Below, piece by piece: positions 1-6,809 of a stretch of DNA of 23,132 bases. The notes beneath the pieces are model-generated. The model saw only the letters and a list, made by a program, of their open reading frames with translations, was not told the DNA's origin and did no database searches. This stretch comes from JAXGMQ01 sp964613055 (GTDB lineage Bacteria; Caldisericota; Caldisericia; JAAYUI01): NCBI GenBank assembly GCA_964613055.1, contig CAZTGD010000032.1, positions 1 to 23,132 of the forward strand, in the 5' to 3' direction. Position numbers and translations under genes: made by a program. How positions within the stretch are numbered: position 1 is the stretch's first letter; every line of letters starts with the position of its first letter.

Positions 1-1034
1 GAGCTTCCAGCTGATAAAAAAGGTAACTGAGCACCCGTTGTTGGAAGTAAACCAATGGTAATTCCAATATTAAAAAACGCTTGCATTCCAATGTGGATGG
101 CTATTCCAAGTGCAACGAGATACGTGAATTGATTCCTGGATCTGCTGGCTATCTTTATCGCACCTATCAGAAATAGTACAAACAGAAGGATCACAAATAT
201 TGACCCGATGAACCCAAATTCCTCTGCTATATTTGTAAAAACGAAATCTGCTTCGATTGATTCAACATAATTGAGAATCCTCTGTTTACCAAAAAACAAT
301 CCTCGACCAAAGAATCCTCCATTGGCTATCCCCACCAGTGAATGGTATAGTTGAAAGCTAACATTACCAGCATTGCCAATCGGATCCAATACCGCAAGGA
401 ACCTGCTCTTCCACATTCCAATATCTACAAGTGATTGAACAAAAACTCCTCCCCCAAACAGACCACCAAGAATAAATAGAACCCACAACCTAGCTCCCGA
501 TAAAAAATACTGTATAGAGAAAATCACCATTATCATCACTGAAGCACTCAAGGATGGCTCAATAACTATGAGTAAAGCAACCAAAGCAATCATCGAAAGC
601 AACGTTAAGGTCTCTCGAAATGACATTTTTGATGCGTCCCTCTGCGTTAGATAATTGGCTGATATTAGTATAATTGCGATTTTAGCAAACTCTGAAGGTT
701 GGAAGGAGAATCCTCCCAAGTATAGCCATCTTTTATGGAATGGAGAACCAATTGACGGAATCAGAACAATTATCAATAGTGATACAGCCAGGATATAAAT
801 GGGATAAGACAATGCCCTGTATAGCTTTATGTTAGATCGAAAAACGAAATATGCGCAAACCAGACCTATACCCAATCCTATAAAATAGGTTGTCAATTGA
901 GATGCAATGGATGTGATCTCACCTGCGTACGATTGACCCATGTACACGGAATACAGATTTAGAAACCCGATTATCAACAATCCAGATACGGGTAAAGCTA
1001 CCAGCCTCTCAGGAACCCAGCGTTTTTGGGGCAA
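1..1034 (-). CDS. ftsW: SEDS-family peptidoglycan polymerase FtsW, 3' end cut by window edge
   Basis: Integral membrane glycosyltransferase that polymerises lipid II at the division site. About 344 codons are present and the C-terminal end lies beyond the left edge. The frame encodes many hydrophobic segments and SEDS signatures: FQPSEFAK after the third or fourth segment, GGFFGRGL in the large extracytoplasmic loop, EEFGFIG, and near the edge GLLPTTGAQLPFLS. The first membrane segment begins about ten residues after the start I choose. No ATG precedes it; a TTG at 1032-1034 follows a strong AAGGAGGT with a 7-9 base gap, and a TAA lies just upstream of that TTG. The start therefore lies inside the 3' end of murD, overlapping it by 26 bases in another frame, which suggests translational coupling. 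The murD neighbour favours FtsW over its homologue RodA, but the sequence alone does not fully separate them. Confidence 0.88.
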   Translation of the reverse strand, partial: MPQKRWVPERLVALPVSGLLIIGFLNLYSVYMGQSYAGEITSIASQLTTYFIGLGIGLVCAYFVFRSNIKLYRALSYPIYILAVSLLIIVLIPSIGSPFHKRWLYLGGFSFQPSEFAKIAIILISANYLTQRDASKMSFRETLTLLSMIALVALLIVIEPSLSASVMIMVIFSIQYFLSGARLWVLFILGGLFGGGVFVQSLVDIGMWKSRFLAVLDPIGNAGNVSFQLYHSLVGIANGGFFGRGLFFGKQRILNYVESIEADFVFTNIAEEFGFIGSIFVILLFVLFLIGAIKIASRSRNQFTYLVALGIAIHIGMQAFFNIGITIGLLPTTGAQLPFLSAGS

Positions 1035-2358
1035 GCGACCTTACCTCCTTTTCAAACAACTCTCCCCTTTCCTCGAAATCCCTGTACTGGTCGAAACTTG
1101 CACACGCTGGTGAAAGGAGAACAGTGTCTCCTTTACTTGCTTTCCTTATTGCCAGACGAATTGCCTCTTCTTGATTGCCCACACGCTCGTACTTTTTATA
1201 TCCGGCCTTCTCCAGTGACTTGATAATCCTGTCACCTGTAACACCATGTACGATTGCAAGTTTTACTCCAGCCATGGACTCAGCAAGTTTTGTAAAATCT
1301 GATCCCTTTTCTGATCCACCAAGTATCAAAATGAACGGAGATTCAAGCGTCTTCATTGTTAATATAGTTGAATCTGGTTTTGTAGACTTCGAATCATTGA
1401 TAAACCTGATACCACCCCATTCACCAATCAATTCCAGCCTGTGTTTCAAAGACTTAAACATCTTTACGGATTCGATTGCCTTTTCAACAGGTACGCCAAA
1501 ATGTGAACAGGCGAGTGTTGCGGCGAGTATATTAGTGGCGTTATATCGACCTTTCAATTTGAACTCATCCATTCGAGCAAACACTTTGCTATCAACAACT
1601 AATCCATCATTATCAATATAAGCTTTAACATTTTGATTGGGGAATGATGAGAAAAAAAGCTTTTTTGCATTTGTTTTTTTTGCAAGCGACCTGCTCCATG
1701 AATCATCATAGTTAAGAACAACAGTATCTTCATGTGTCATGAAGCGTAGTATCTTTTGCTTCATTTGAGCATAGATTTCCATAGTTCCATGTCTATCGAG
1801 ATGATCCTCGGACAGATTCAAAAAAACACCAACTTTTGGATGAAATGTGTCCATCAACTCACACATGGGCGAACCCACCTCAATCGATAACACCCAGTCT
1901 TGTTGAGCCGCTAAAACATAGTTAGCCACTGAATCACCAATATTACCAACTGGATAGCTTGTTACACCATAATCATTTAGCATAGTGGCGATGAGAGACG
2001 TTGTTGTAGATTTTCCTGATGTACCTGTTACCGAGATGTAAGGGCAGGGAAGCAACTCAGCAGAAAAATCGATCTCACCTCTGATCTCAATCCCCAACTC
2101 TTTAGCCCTCGTTAAAACTCTTGATGATAGGGATAATCCTGGTGAAGGAAGCATTATGTCACAATCAAAAACTCTTTCTGAATGACCACCCGTTTCATAT
2201 TCATATCCAGAGTTGGCAAGCTCTTCTAAATCAGAGACCTCTGAAACAAAAACCCTGGCTCCAATGTTAGTTATCAATTCAGCCAGCGCTTTCCCCGTTC
2301 TTCCATATCCAAGAATGGTTACCTTTTTATCAACATATCTGCCAAACCTGTTTTTCAC
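1009..2358 (-). CDS. murD: UDP-N-acetylmuramoylalanine--D-glutamate ligase
   Basis: Cytoplasmic Mur ligase that adds D-glutamate to UDP-MurNAc-L-Ala using ATP, the second peptide step of peptidoglycan precursor synthesis. The 449 residues match the family length. Visible in order: an N-terminal Rossmann-like UDP-binding part with GYGRTGKA, the ATP-binding loop GTSGKSTTT near residue 111, LNLSEDHLDRHG in the central domain, HRLELIG and NDSKSTKPD at the start of the C-terminal domain, and LSPACASFDQYRDFEERG near the end. The start is GTG at 2356-2358. There is no Shine-Dalgarno sequence before it; a TATAAC hexamer ends eight bases upstream, so it may be read from its own promoter as a leaderless transcript. 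It lies just downstream of tRNA-Thr and overlaps ftsW. The usual dcw partners murF and mraY are not beside it, so the cluster is dispersed here. Confidence 0.97.
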   Translation of the reverse strand: MKNRFGRYVDKKVTILGYGRTGKALAELITNIGARVFVSEVSDLEELANSGYEYETGGHSERVFDCDIMLPSPGLSLSSRVLTRAKELGIEIRGEIDFSAELLPCPYISVTGTSGKSTTTSLIATMLNDYGVTSYPVGNIGDSVANYVLAAQQDWVLSIEVGSPMCELMDTFHPKVGVFLNLSEDHLDRHGTMEIYAQMKQKILRFMTHEDTVVLNYDDSWSRSLAKKTNAKKLFFSSFPNQNVKAYIDNDGLVVDSKVFARMDEFKLKGRYNATNILAATLACSHFGVPVEKAIESVKMFKSLKHRLELIGEWGGIRFINDSKSTKPDSTILTMKTLESPFILILGGSEKGSDFTKLAESMAGVKLAIVHGVTGDRIIKSLEKAGYKKYERVGNQEEAIRLAIRKASKGDTVLLSPACASFDQYRDFEERGELFEKEVRSLAPKTLGS

Positions 2359-2398
2359 ACTGCAAGGTTATATCATAGAAAGATTTTATCAAGATGAG

Positions 2399-2474
2399 TG
2401 GAGCCGGCGATCTGACTCGAACAGATGACCTGCTGATTACAAATCAGCTACTCTACCAACTGAGCTACACCGGC
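2399..2474 (-). tRNA. tRNA-Thr (anticodon TGT)
   Basis: The minus strand folds as a full cloverleaf. The acceptor arm GCCGGTG pairs with CGCCGGC with one G-T pair. The D-arm has the usual AGCTCAGTTGGTAGAG core. The anticodon stem CTGAT/ATCAG carries the loop TTTGTAA, giving anticodon TGT for threonine codon ACA. The T-arm has GTTCGAGTC. The 3' end carries discriminator T followed by an encoded CCA, which is included in the coordinates. The gene has its own promoter (2487-2514) and lies upstream of murD on the same strand. Confidence 0.97.
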
Positions 2475-2486
2475 AACTGCTGACAG

Positions 2487-2514
2487 ATAATAGAGGAACA
2501 CACATCACAGTCAA
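2487..2514 (-). promoter_or_regulatory. sigma-70-type promoter of tRNA-Thr
   Basis: On the minus strand TTGACT (2509-2514) and TATTAT (2487-2492) are separated by 16 bases. The -10 box ends 12 bases before the mature 5' end of tRNA-Thr, so transcription would begin a few bases ahead of the tRNA. Both hexamers differ from consensus by one base. Confidence 0.75.
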
Positions 2515-2559
2515 CATAGAAGTACTTAATGAGTGAATTAACATATATAACGGTTGAGA

Positions 2560-3000
2560 TCATTTTGATGGATAATATCTATCAAATGAATGCTTGATTT
2601 TCTCCTTTGTAGACACCAGTATATCTCGAAGCATCTTCCCCAACTCTCTGCTTCTGTACTCCTCCATTGAATGGTGTTCTTTCATTCGATGCTCTTCAAT
2701 TATCTTATCCATATCTATCCTGGCATCATAAACGATATCACTGAGGTTTTTATACAACTCGTCAAGTGAGTGAATTGAGTCTCTCTCTTGTATCGAGTCT
2801 CGAAGAGAATGATACTCCTCTCGAAACCTCTTTTTTGTCTTCTCCACAATTGAATCCATCTGACCCTTCATATCAGCCAACATACGCCAAATGTTCTCAA
2901 CTTCTAAACCTTCTTTGATCCTATCATATACGTCCTGAAGCTCATCAGCACCCTGCTGAATGATCCCTAGCATTATATCCCTGCTATTTTTTTCTTTCAT
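2560..3000 (-). CDS. Small hydrophilic helical protein, function unknown
   Basis: I do not recognise this 146-residue protein. It is rich in Glu, Lys, Arg, Asp, Met and His, has almost no proline or glycine after the N-terminus, and shows heptad-like spacing of Leu, Ile and Met over residues 25-135, which fits an all-helical or coiled-coil protein in the cytoplasm. There is no signal peptide, membrane segment or catalytic-looking motif. It is believable as a gene because GGAGGT lies six to seven bases before the ATG and the frame fills most of the interval. It diverges from rarA, sharing the 112-base gap 3001-3112, and lies upstream of tRNA-Thr on the same strand. No terminator is obvious after it. 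Confidence 0.7.
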   Translation of the reverse strand: MKEKNSRDIMLGIIQQGADELQDVYDRIKEGLEVENIWRMLADMKGQMDSIVEKTKKRFREEYHSLRDSIQERDSIHSLDELYKNLSDIVYDARIDMDKIIEEHRMKEHHSMEEYRSRELGKMLRDILVSTKEKIKHSFDRYYPSK

Positions 3001-3099
3001 CTTTCTACCTCCATCGATCGATTACATAGTACAAAGAAATTAAGGCTTTGCAATAACTGACAGGGTTGTCTCTATTCTTTATTTCACCTGTAATCTGAT

Positions 3100-3105
3100 T
3101 ATAAT
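3100..3105 (+). promoter_or_regulatory. Perfect -10 box just before rarA (possible leaderless start)
   Basis: TATAAT, a perfect consensus, ends seven bases before the rarA ATG at 3113. Transcription from it would begin at or within a base of the ATG. No good -35 lies at 16-18 bases; the sequence there is T-rich. No Shine-Dalgarno sequence lies between the box and the ATG. Confidence 0.6.
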
Positions 3106-3112
3106 CGGACGC

Positions 3113-4366
3113 ATGAGTGAAACACAAAGCACACAACATATTCCGCTTGCACATCGTATGAGACCAACTTCAGTCGGGGAGTTTGTTGGACAAAGGAAGC
3201 TCATTGATGGGAATAGCATCATAAAGAAAGCGCTGGAAGGATCAGTATCTTCAATGATTTTTTGGGGGCCTCCTGGTTGTGGGAAAACGACCCTTGCAAA
3301 GCTTATCGGAAATCAAACCAATCGACCAATAATAAATATAAACGCTGTCTCAACCGGTATCCCTGCTCTCAGAAAAAAACTCTCTGACCAGCTTTTTACC
3401 AAAAATCCCATTCTGTTCATTGATGAGATACACCGTTGGAACAAAGCACAGCAGGATTTTCTCCTTCCAAAAGTTGAAACAGGTGAGATCACAATCATCG
3501 GCTCAACGACTGAAAACCCCTACTTTGAGATCAATGGTCCTCTGCTTTCGCGTGTGAGAATCTTGAGAATGGAATCACTGTCTGACGATGACATTAGAGA
3601 CATCATCAATTCAGCGGTTGAATCACCAAAGGGTTTCGAGGGAGTCATAAATCTGCCCGATGATGTGATGGACTTCATCGTTTCAGTAGCTGGGGGTGAT
3701 GCCAGGTCAGCGTTAAATATACTGGAAGAGCTTACTGCCAAGGCTCAAAATGAGAATACGAAAATATCTGTACCAAAAGACTTGTTTGCCAAAAGATTCC
3801 CATATGACAAGAGTGGTGACCAGCATTACCAGATAATCTCAGCGTTCATAAAGAGCCTGAGAGGATCTGATCCCGATGCCGCAGTGTACTGGTTAATTCG
3901 GATGACGGAAAGTGGTGAGGACCCAAAATTTATAGCCCGTCGTATGCTCATCCTCGCTTCTGAGGATATAGGACTCGCAGATCCGTGGGCACTTCTGATA
4001 GCCAATGCATGCTTTCAGGCAGTGGAAAGAATTGGATTGCCAGAATGTGAGTACAACCTTGTTGAAACAGCGATATATCTCGCTCAGGCACCAAAATCAA
4101 ATTCAACAGCTATCGCTTTGGCAAACGCTAAGAAGGCTGTACAAATATCATCTCCCCCCGTACCAATACACTTGAGGAATCCAAGTTTTACGGGTTCGAA
4201 GAAACTGGGTTATGGAAGGGATTACAAATATCCACATGATTTCAATGGTGGATTTGTCAAACAGGCTTACATGCCCGATGAGTTGGAAAACATATCTATC
4301 TACGAACCATCTGACTATGGCTATGAGAAACGCATTCGAGAGAGGATGGAAACACGTAAGGAATAA
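3113..4366 (+). CDS. rarA: Replication-associated recombination protein A (AAA+ ATPase, MgsA/RarA)
   Basis: AAA+ ATPase of the clamp-loader-related RarA/MgsA/WRNIP1 family, acting at stalled or damaged replication forks. The 417 residues are slightly short for the family (about 430-450 as I recall). In order: the N-terminal PLAHRMRP..VGEFVGQ segment; Walker A GPPGCGKTT near residue 52; Walker B LFIDEIHRWNKAQQD near residue 100; sensor 1 GSTTENP; GGDARSALN in the lid (sensor 2 region); and the C-terminal MgsA oligomerisation domain from about residue 235, including DPDAAVYWLIRM, PKFIARRML and ASEDIGLADP. No Shine-Dalgarno sequence precedes the ATG but a perfect TATAAT does, so the mRNA is probably leaderless. 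A later in-frame ATG at residue 16 would remove conserved sequence. No same-strand partner follows; a mobile element lies 30 bases downstream. Confidence 0.95.
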   Translation: MSETQSTQHIPLAHRMRPTSVGEFVGQRKLIDGNSIIKKALEGSVSSMIFWGPPGCGKTTLAKLIGNQTNRPIININAVSTGIPALRKKLSDQLFTKNPILFIDEIHRWNKAQQDFLLPKVETGEITIIGSTTENPYFEINGPLLSRVRILRMESLSDDDIRDIINSAVESPKGFEGVINLPDDVMDFIVSVAGGDARSALNILEELTAKAQNENTKISVPKDLFAKRFPYDKSGDQHYQIISAFIKSLRGSDPDAAVYWLIRMTESGEDPKFIARRMLILASEDIGLADPWALLIANACFQAVERIGLPECEYNLVETAIYLAQAPKSNSTAIALANAKKAVQISSPPVPIHLRNPSFTGSKKLGYGRDYKYPHDFNGGFVKQAYMPDELENISIYEPSDYGYEKRIRERMETRKE

Positions 4367-4395
4367 AAGATTCTGCTTTTATGATTAAAAATTAA

Positions 4396-4725
4396 GGGCA
4401 TTATGCACCTGACACACACAATGAGTTCCCCATCTTCGACCACACCTCTCTTCCCTTAAAAAGGAATATCACCCTTCCCGTTATCCCTATTTTCCTCTAC
4501 ATCATTCCTGTTTCTACTTCGTCATTCCCGCGAAAGCGGGAATCTAGTGGAATTCTAGGATACGTCTGTCCACAAATAAAAGTTTCAAATATCCCAAACG
4601 CTACCAGTTTTACCCTGGATCCCTGGTCAATTTAGAAATGACGGAGAGTATCACCCTTCGAAGGGTGAAAAGGGGATTGCAGTTCTTATGAAACCTGTGT
4701 TGTATGTGTTAAAGGCATAGTGCCC
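4396..4725. mobile_element. Non-autonomous (MITE-like) element, 330 bp, with 8-bp target duplication
   Basis: Imperfect terminal inverted repeats lie at 4396-4421 and 4700-4725; 20 of 26 positions match when one arm is reverse-complemented, with shared blocks GGGCA, TATGC, ACACA and ACAA. The element is flanked immediately by the direct repeat AAAATTAA at 4388-4395 and 4726-4733, which looks like a target-site duplication. No reading frame fits inside, so a transposase would have to act in trans. An 18-base perfect palindrome, TCACCCTTCGAAGGGTGA, lies at 4651-4668, and TATCACCCTT occurs at 4467-4476 and 4649-4658. A second small repeat is nested at 4520-4643. Eight-base duplications occur in several IS families, so I do not assign one. 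The element fills most of the gap between rarA and the lipoprotein genes. Confidence 0.75.
4520..4643. repeat. Nested hairpin-headed repeat bounded by CGTCATT / AATGACG
   Basis: The stretch begins CGTCATT and ends with its reverse complement AATGACG. Just inside the left end ATTCCCGCGAAAGCGGGAAT (4524-4543) is a near-perfect hairpin of the type written ATTCCC-N8-GGGAAT (the neisserial dRS3 pattern); similar CGTCATTCCCGCGAAAGCGGGAATC repeats are scattered in many bacterial genomes. The internal GGGAATCTAG is answered by CTGGATCCC near the right end, so the whole unit can fold back on itself. It lies inside the larger 4396-4725 element. No gene is present. Confidence 0.7.
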
Positions 4726-4811
4726 AAAATTAATATTGCTTGGTTAGATTACATTCAAAAAGCACTTAGGTTTGTAATTTGTTAAGTTCTTCAACCAAAT
4801 AAATGTTCGGT

Positions 4812-4840
4812 TTGCATGTTTTTCGTATTTGTGATATGAT
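4812..4840 (+). promoter_or_regulatory. Sigma-70-type promoter with extended -10 for the lipoprotein pair
   Basis: TTGCAT (4812-4817), a 17-base spacer and TATGAT (4835-4840), preceded by TG at 4832-4833 as in extended -10 promoters. Expected transcription start is near 4847, giving an untranslated leader of about 120 bases before the GTG at 4967. It lies just outside the right end of the mobile element. Confidence 0.75.
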
Positions 4841-4867
4841 CTGAATCCAAAGAGAGACTTGGCGCAT

Positions 4868-4951
4868 TCATCTTACATTTTCGCTTAGATGAGACACCTT
4901 ATCTTCATCTTTTTCTTTGGAATTCAACTATAAGCGGGATGTGTTCGCTTA
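4868..4951 (+). promoter_or_regulatory. Structured leader with mutually exclusive hairpins
   Basis: The leader holds TCATCTTA/TTAGATGA (4868-4875 with 4885-4892; seven of eight pair) and a second hairpin TAAGCG/CGCTTA (4931-4936 with 4946-4951) that ends just before the GAAGGGG ribosome-binding sequence. TTCGCTTAG occurs twice (4880-4888 and 4944-4952 approximately), so the central TAAGCG can pair with either copy but not both. This could switch access to the ribosome site. No known riboswitch class is recognised; the regulatory role is inference. Confidence 0.35.
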
Positions 4952-4966
4952 GGAAAGAAGGGGATA

Positions 4967-5518
4967 GTGAGAAAACTGTCCGCGTTTATACTTGTGGCTG
5001 TCCTTGTAGTAGGCTTTATTGTTGGTTGTGGTGGAGGTGAAGAACCAGTTAACGATGAAGAGCCTTTGTCAAATGAGAGTAATAATGATCCCATCAGTGG
5101 AGCAATAACTCTTGATAACCTTCACAATGGGGATTTCTTCACAATTGAGTATCCTAATGATTGGGGAGTCGAGGAGGATGTAGAAACTGGTGGAATTATC
5201 CTGACTCCAATCGATGCAGGTGACTTCAACACAACCGAAATAACAGTTTCAGACAACCCAATACCAGGTCTAACCGGCAATGATGTTGATGAGTTAATCG
5301 AGGAGACCAAAAAACAACCAGGCGGAGGGGACTTTGACATTACAAAGATCAACTTCAACGGCTATGATACTATGTTGATGAAAATGGAGGTCATGAGTAT
5401 CTTTATCGAGACATACAACATCCCAGTTGATGGTGCAATGCCGATTGTCACCGCCAGCTTTGAAGAAGATGCAGAAGATGCAGTTCGAGATATTCTGTCA
5501 ACATTCAAACTCAAGTAA
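4967..5518 (+). CDS. Lipoprotein with a PsbP/DcrB-like domain, function unknown
   Basis: A 183-residue exported lipoprotein. Residues 1-20 form a signal peptide (MRK, hydrophobic core) ending in a lipobox, FIVGC, with lipidated Cys21. A Gly/Glu/Asn-rich linker follows to about residue 45. The rest resembles the small alpha/beta fold of PsbP-like or DcrB/DUF1795-type proteins: GDFFTIEYPNDW at the first strands, a middle amphipathic helix (DVDELIEETKK), and a C-terminal helix with DAVRDILSTFK. No catalytic motif is visible. The start is GTG at 4967, with GAAGGGG five bases ahead. It is transcribed from the 4812-4840 promoter with the next gene, which carries two copies of the same kind of domain. 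The family assignment rests on the FxIxYPxxW pattern and is tentative; lipoprotein status is much firmer. Confidence 0.85.
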   Translation: MRKLSAFILVAVLVVGFIVGCGGGEEPVNDEEPLSNESNNDPISGAITLDNLHNGDFFTIEYPNDWGVEEDVETGGIILTPIDAGDFNTTEITVSDNPIPGLTGNDVDELIEETKKQPGGGDFDITKINFNGYDTMLMKMEVMSIFIETYNIPVDGAMPIVTASFEEDAEDAVRDILSTFKLK

Positions 5519-5545
5519 TTGATAACTTGAAGAAAGAGGATTGAG

Positions 5546-6634
5546 ATGAAAAAAGTTTTAACGATCGCAATTGTGTTTGCTCTTGCCTTTGGATTCGCGG
5601 TGGGTTGCGGAGGTGAAGTAGAGGAAGACAAACCAGCATTTGCAAATGTTCACAGCGGTGAGTATTTTGAGATTAGCTATCCTGACGGATGGGAAGTAAA
5701 AGATGAAGGTATGGCTGGTTTTACGATCTCTCCAATATCTGAAGATGATGAAGAAGACGATGGTTTCAACATGGATATGACCGCCATCACAATTCAGGAT
5801 ATAAAGGCTGACGACTCCAAGAGGGGCGACCTTCAGAAAGCGATTGAAGAGATAGAAGCAGAACAGAATGCTGAAGGTATGGAAGGCATGGAGGATATGT
5901 TCGATTTTGAGGAGACGACATTCGCCGGTGAAAAAGCCCTCAAGATGAGCATTACATTCCTTGTCACAATGGAGTCGTACATTATACCGATGGACGGTTG
6001 GACTATAACAGTTGGTATGATCGGTAGCGACAAGACGGCAAAAAAGATCTTAGATACCTTTAAGATTACAGACCCCAATTATTCAGGCAGTGAGGATCTT
6101 ATGGATTTTGATATGGGTGACGACACTGATGATGATTGGGATACAGAATTCCCAGATGATGAAGATGATGAAATGGAAGATCTCTTTGGAAGTGAGGAAG
6201 ATCTTGCTGTTGGTGAAACCTACGAAGGTGAATACTTTACAATAACCAAACCAGACAACTTCACTTTTGATGTCTATGAAGAGGCTCCATACTCTGTGAC
6301 CTTCTCATGCCCCGAGTTCACACTGATGATTGAGTGCGAAGAGGAAGAGGGGTACATCTGGAGCGATACTGAAGCGTTAAAGGACGAGGTTGAAGAGGAG
6401 ATCAACTCTGGAGAAATCTCAGTCGTTGAGGATATAGAGCTTGGTTTCAATTCCGCTGTCTGGCTAGAGGGTGAAGGCGAGATGGGTGGAATGATTATGG
6501 TCGGTGTCCCAATGACCGATTGGTTGATCACTATTATGGCTATGGGATATGAAGACACTGATGAGATGCGCGCTGAAATACGTAAGATGATCATGACATT
6601 CGATGTAACTGATATGTTCTACCTTCCCCAATAG
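5546..6634 (+). CDS. Lipoprotein with two PsbP/DcrB-like domains and an acidic linker
   Basis: A 362-residue lipoprotein: signal peptide with lipobox FAVGC and lipidated Cys21. The first domain, about residues 33-178, opens with SGEYFEISYPDGW and closes with AKKILDTFKIT; the second, about 226-355, opens with EGEYFTITKPDNF and closes with a matching helix and MTFDVT. Between them, residues 185-225 are almost entirely Asp and Glu. The domains resemble each other and the single domain of the preceding gene, so this locus holds three copies of one fold made by gene and internal duplication. AAGAGGA lies a few bases before the ATG, 27 bases after the upstream stop, so the pair is an operon. A strong terminator follows. 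No enzymatic motif is seen; a surface binding or assembly role is only a guess, and the acidic linker could bind cations. Confidence 0.85.
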   Translation: MKKVLTIAIVFALAFGFAVGCGGEVEEDKPAFANVHSGEYFEISYPDGWEVKDEGMAGFTISPISEDDEEDDGFNMDMTAITIQDIKADDSKRGDLQKAIEEIEAEQNAEGMEGMEDMFDFEETTFAGEKALKMSITFLVTMESYIIPMDGWTITVGMIGSDKTAKKILDTFKITDPNYSGSEDLMDFDMGDDTDDDWDTEFPDDEDDEMEDLFGSEEDLAVGETYEGEYFTITKPDNFTFDVYEEAPYSVTFSCPEFTLMIECEEEEGYIWSDTEALKDEVEEEINSGEISVVEDIELGFNSAVWLEGEGEMGGMIMVGVPMTDWLITIMAMGYEDTDEMRAEIRKMIMTFDVTDMFYLPQ

Positions 6635-6657
6635 GAAGATCATAATATCGATCACAT

Positions 6658-6706
6658 CCCTAACCCCTCCTACTGTGATATAATAACAGCGAGGGGTTAG
6701 GGTTTT
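6658..6706 (+). terminator. Rho-independent terminator after the lipoprotein pair
   Basis: A perfect 12-bp stem, CCCTAACCCCTC (6658-6669) with GAGGGGTTAGGG (6691-6702), is followed by TTTT. Inside the loop CTGT and ACAG can extend the structure. It lies 24 bases after the stop of the second lipoprotein. Confidence 0.92.
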
Positions 6707-6797
6707 GTGGTGACTCACTCTTTGAATTCACTATTGTATTATTGATACAAAACTGATTGCGTATTCGAATCTTGATTCAAATTCAATGTATTCACAG

Positions 6798-6803
6798 TAA
6801 AAT
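6798..6803 (+). promoter_or_regulatory. -10-like box next to the GTG start of the PEGA lipoprotein
   Basis: TAAAAT (five of six consensus bases) ends six bases before the GTG at 6810, the same geometry as at rarA. TTGATT at 6772-6777 is the nearest -35-like sequence, with a long 20-base spacer. No ribosome-binding sequence lies before the GTG. Confidence 0.4.
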
Positions 6804-6809
6804 GATCGT

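Noticed and set aside
4363..4382. ATAAAAG/CTTTTAT hairpin at the end of rarA as a terminator
   Set aside because: The stem has a single G-C pair and no T-run follows it.
6464..6718. 84-codon minus-strand frame over the lipoprotein terminator
   Set aside because: Its first part reads through the terminator hairpin and the rest is antisense to the lipoprotein; composition is not protein-like.
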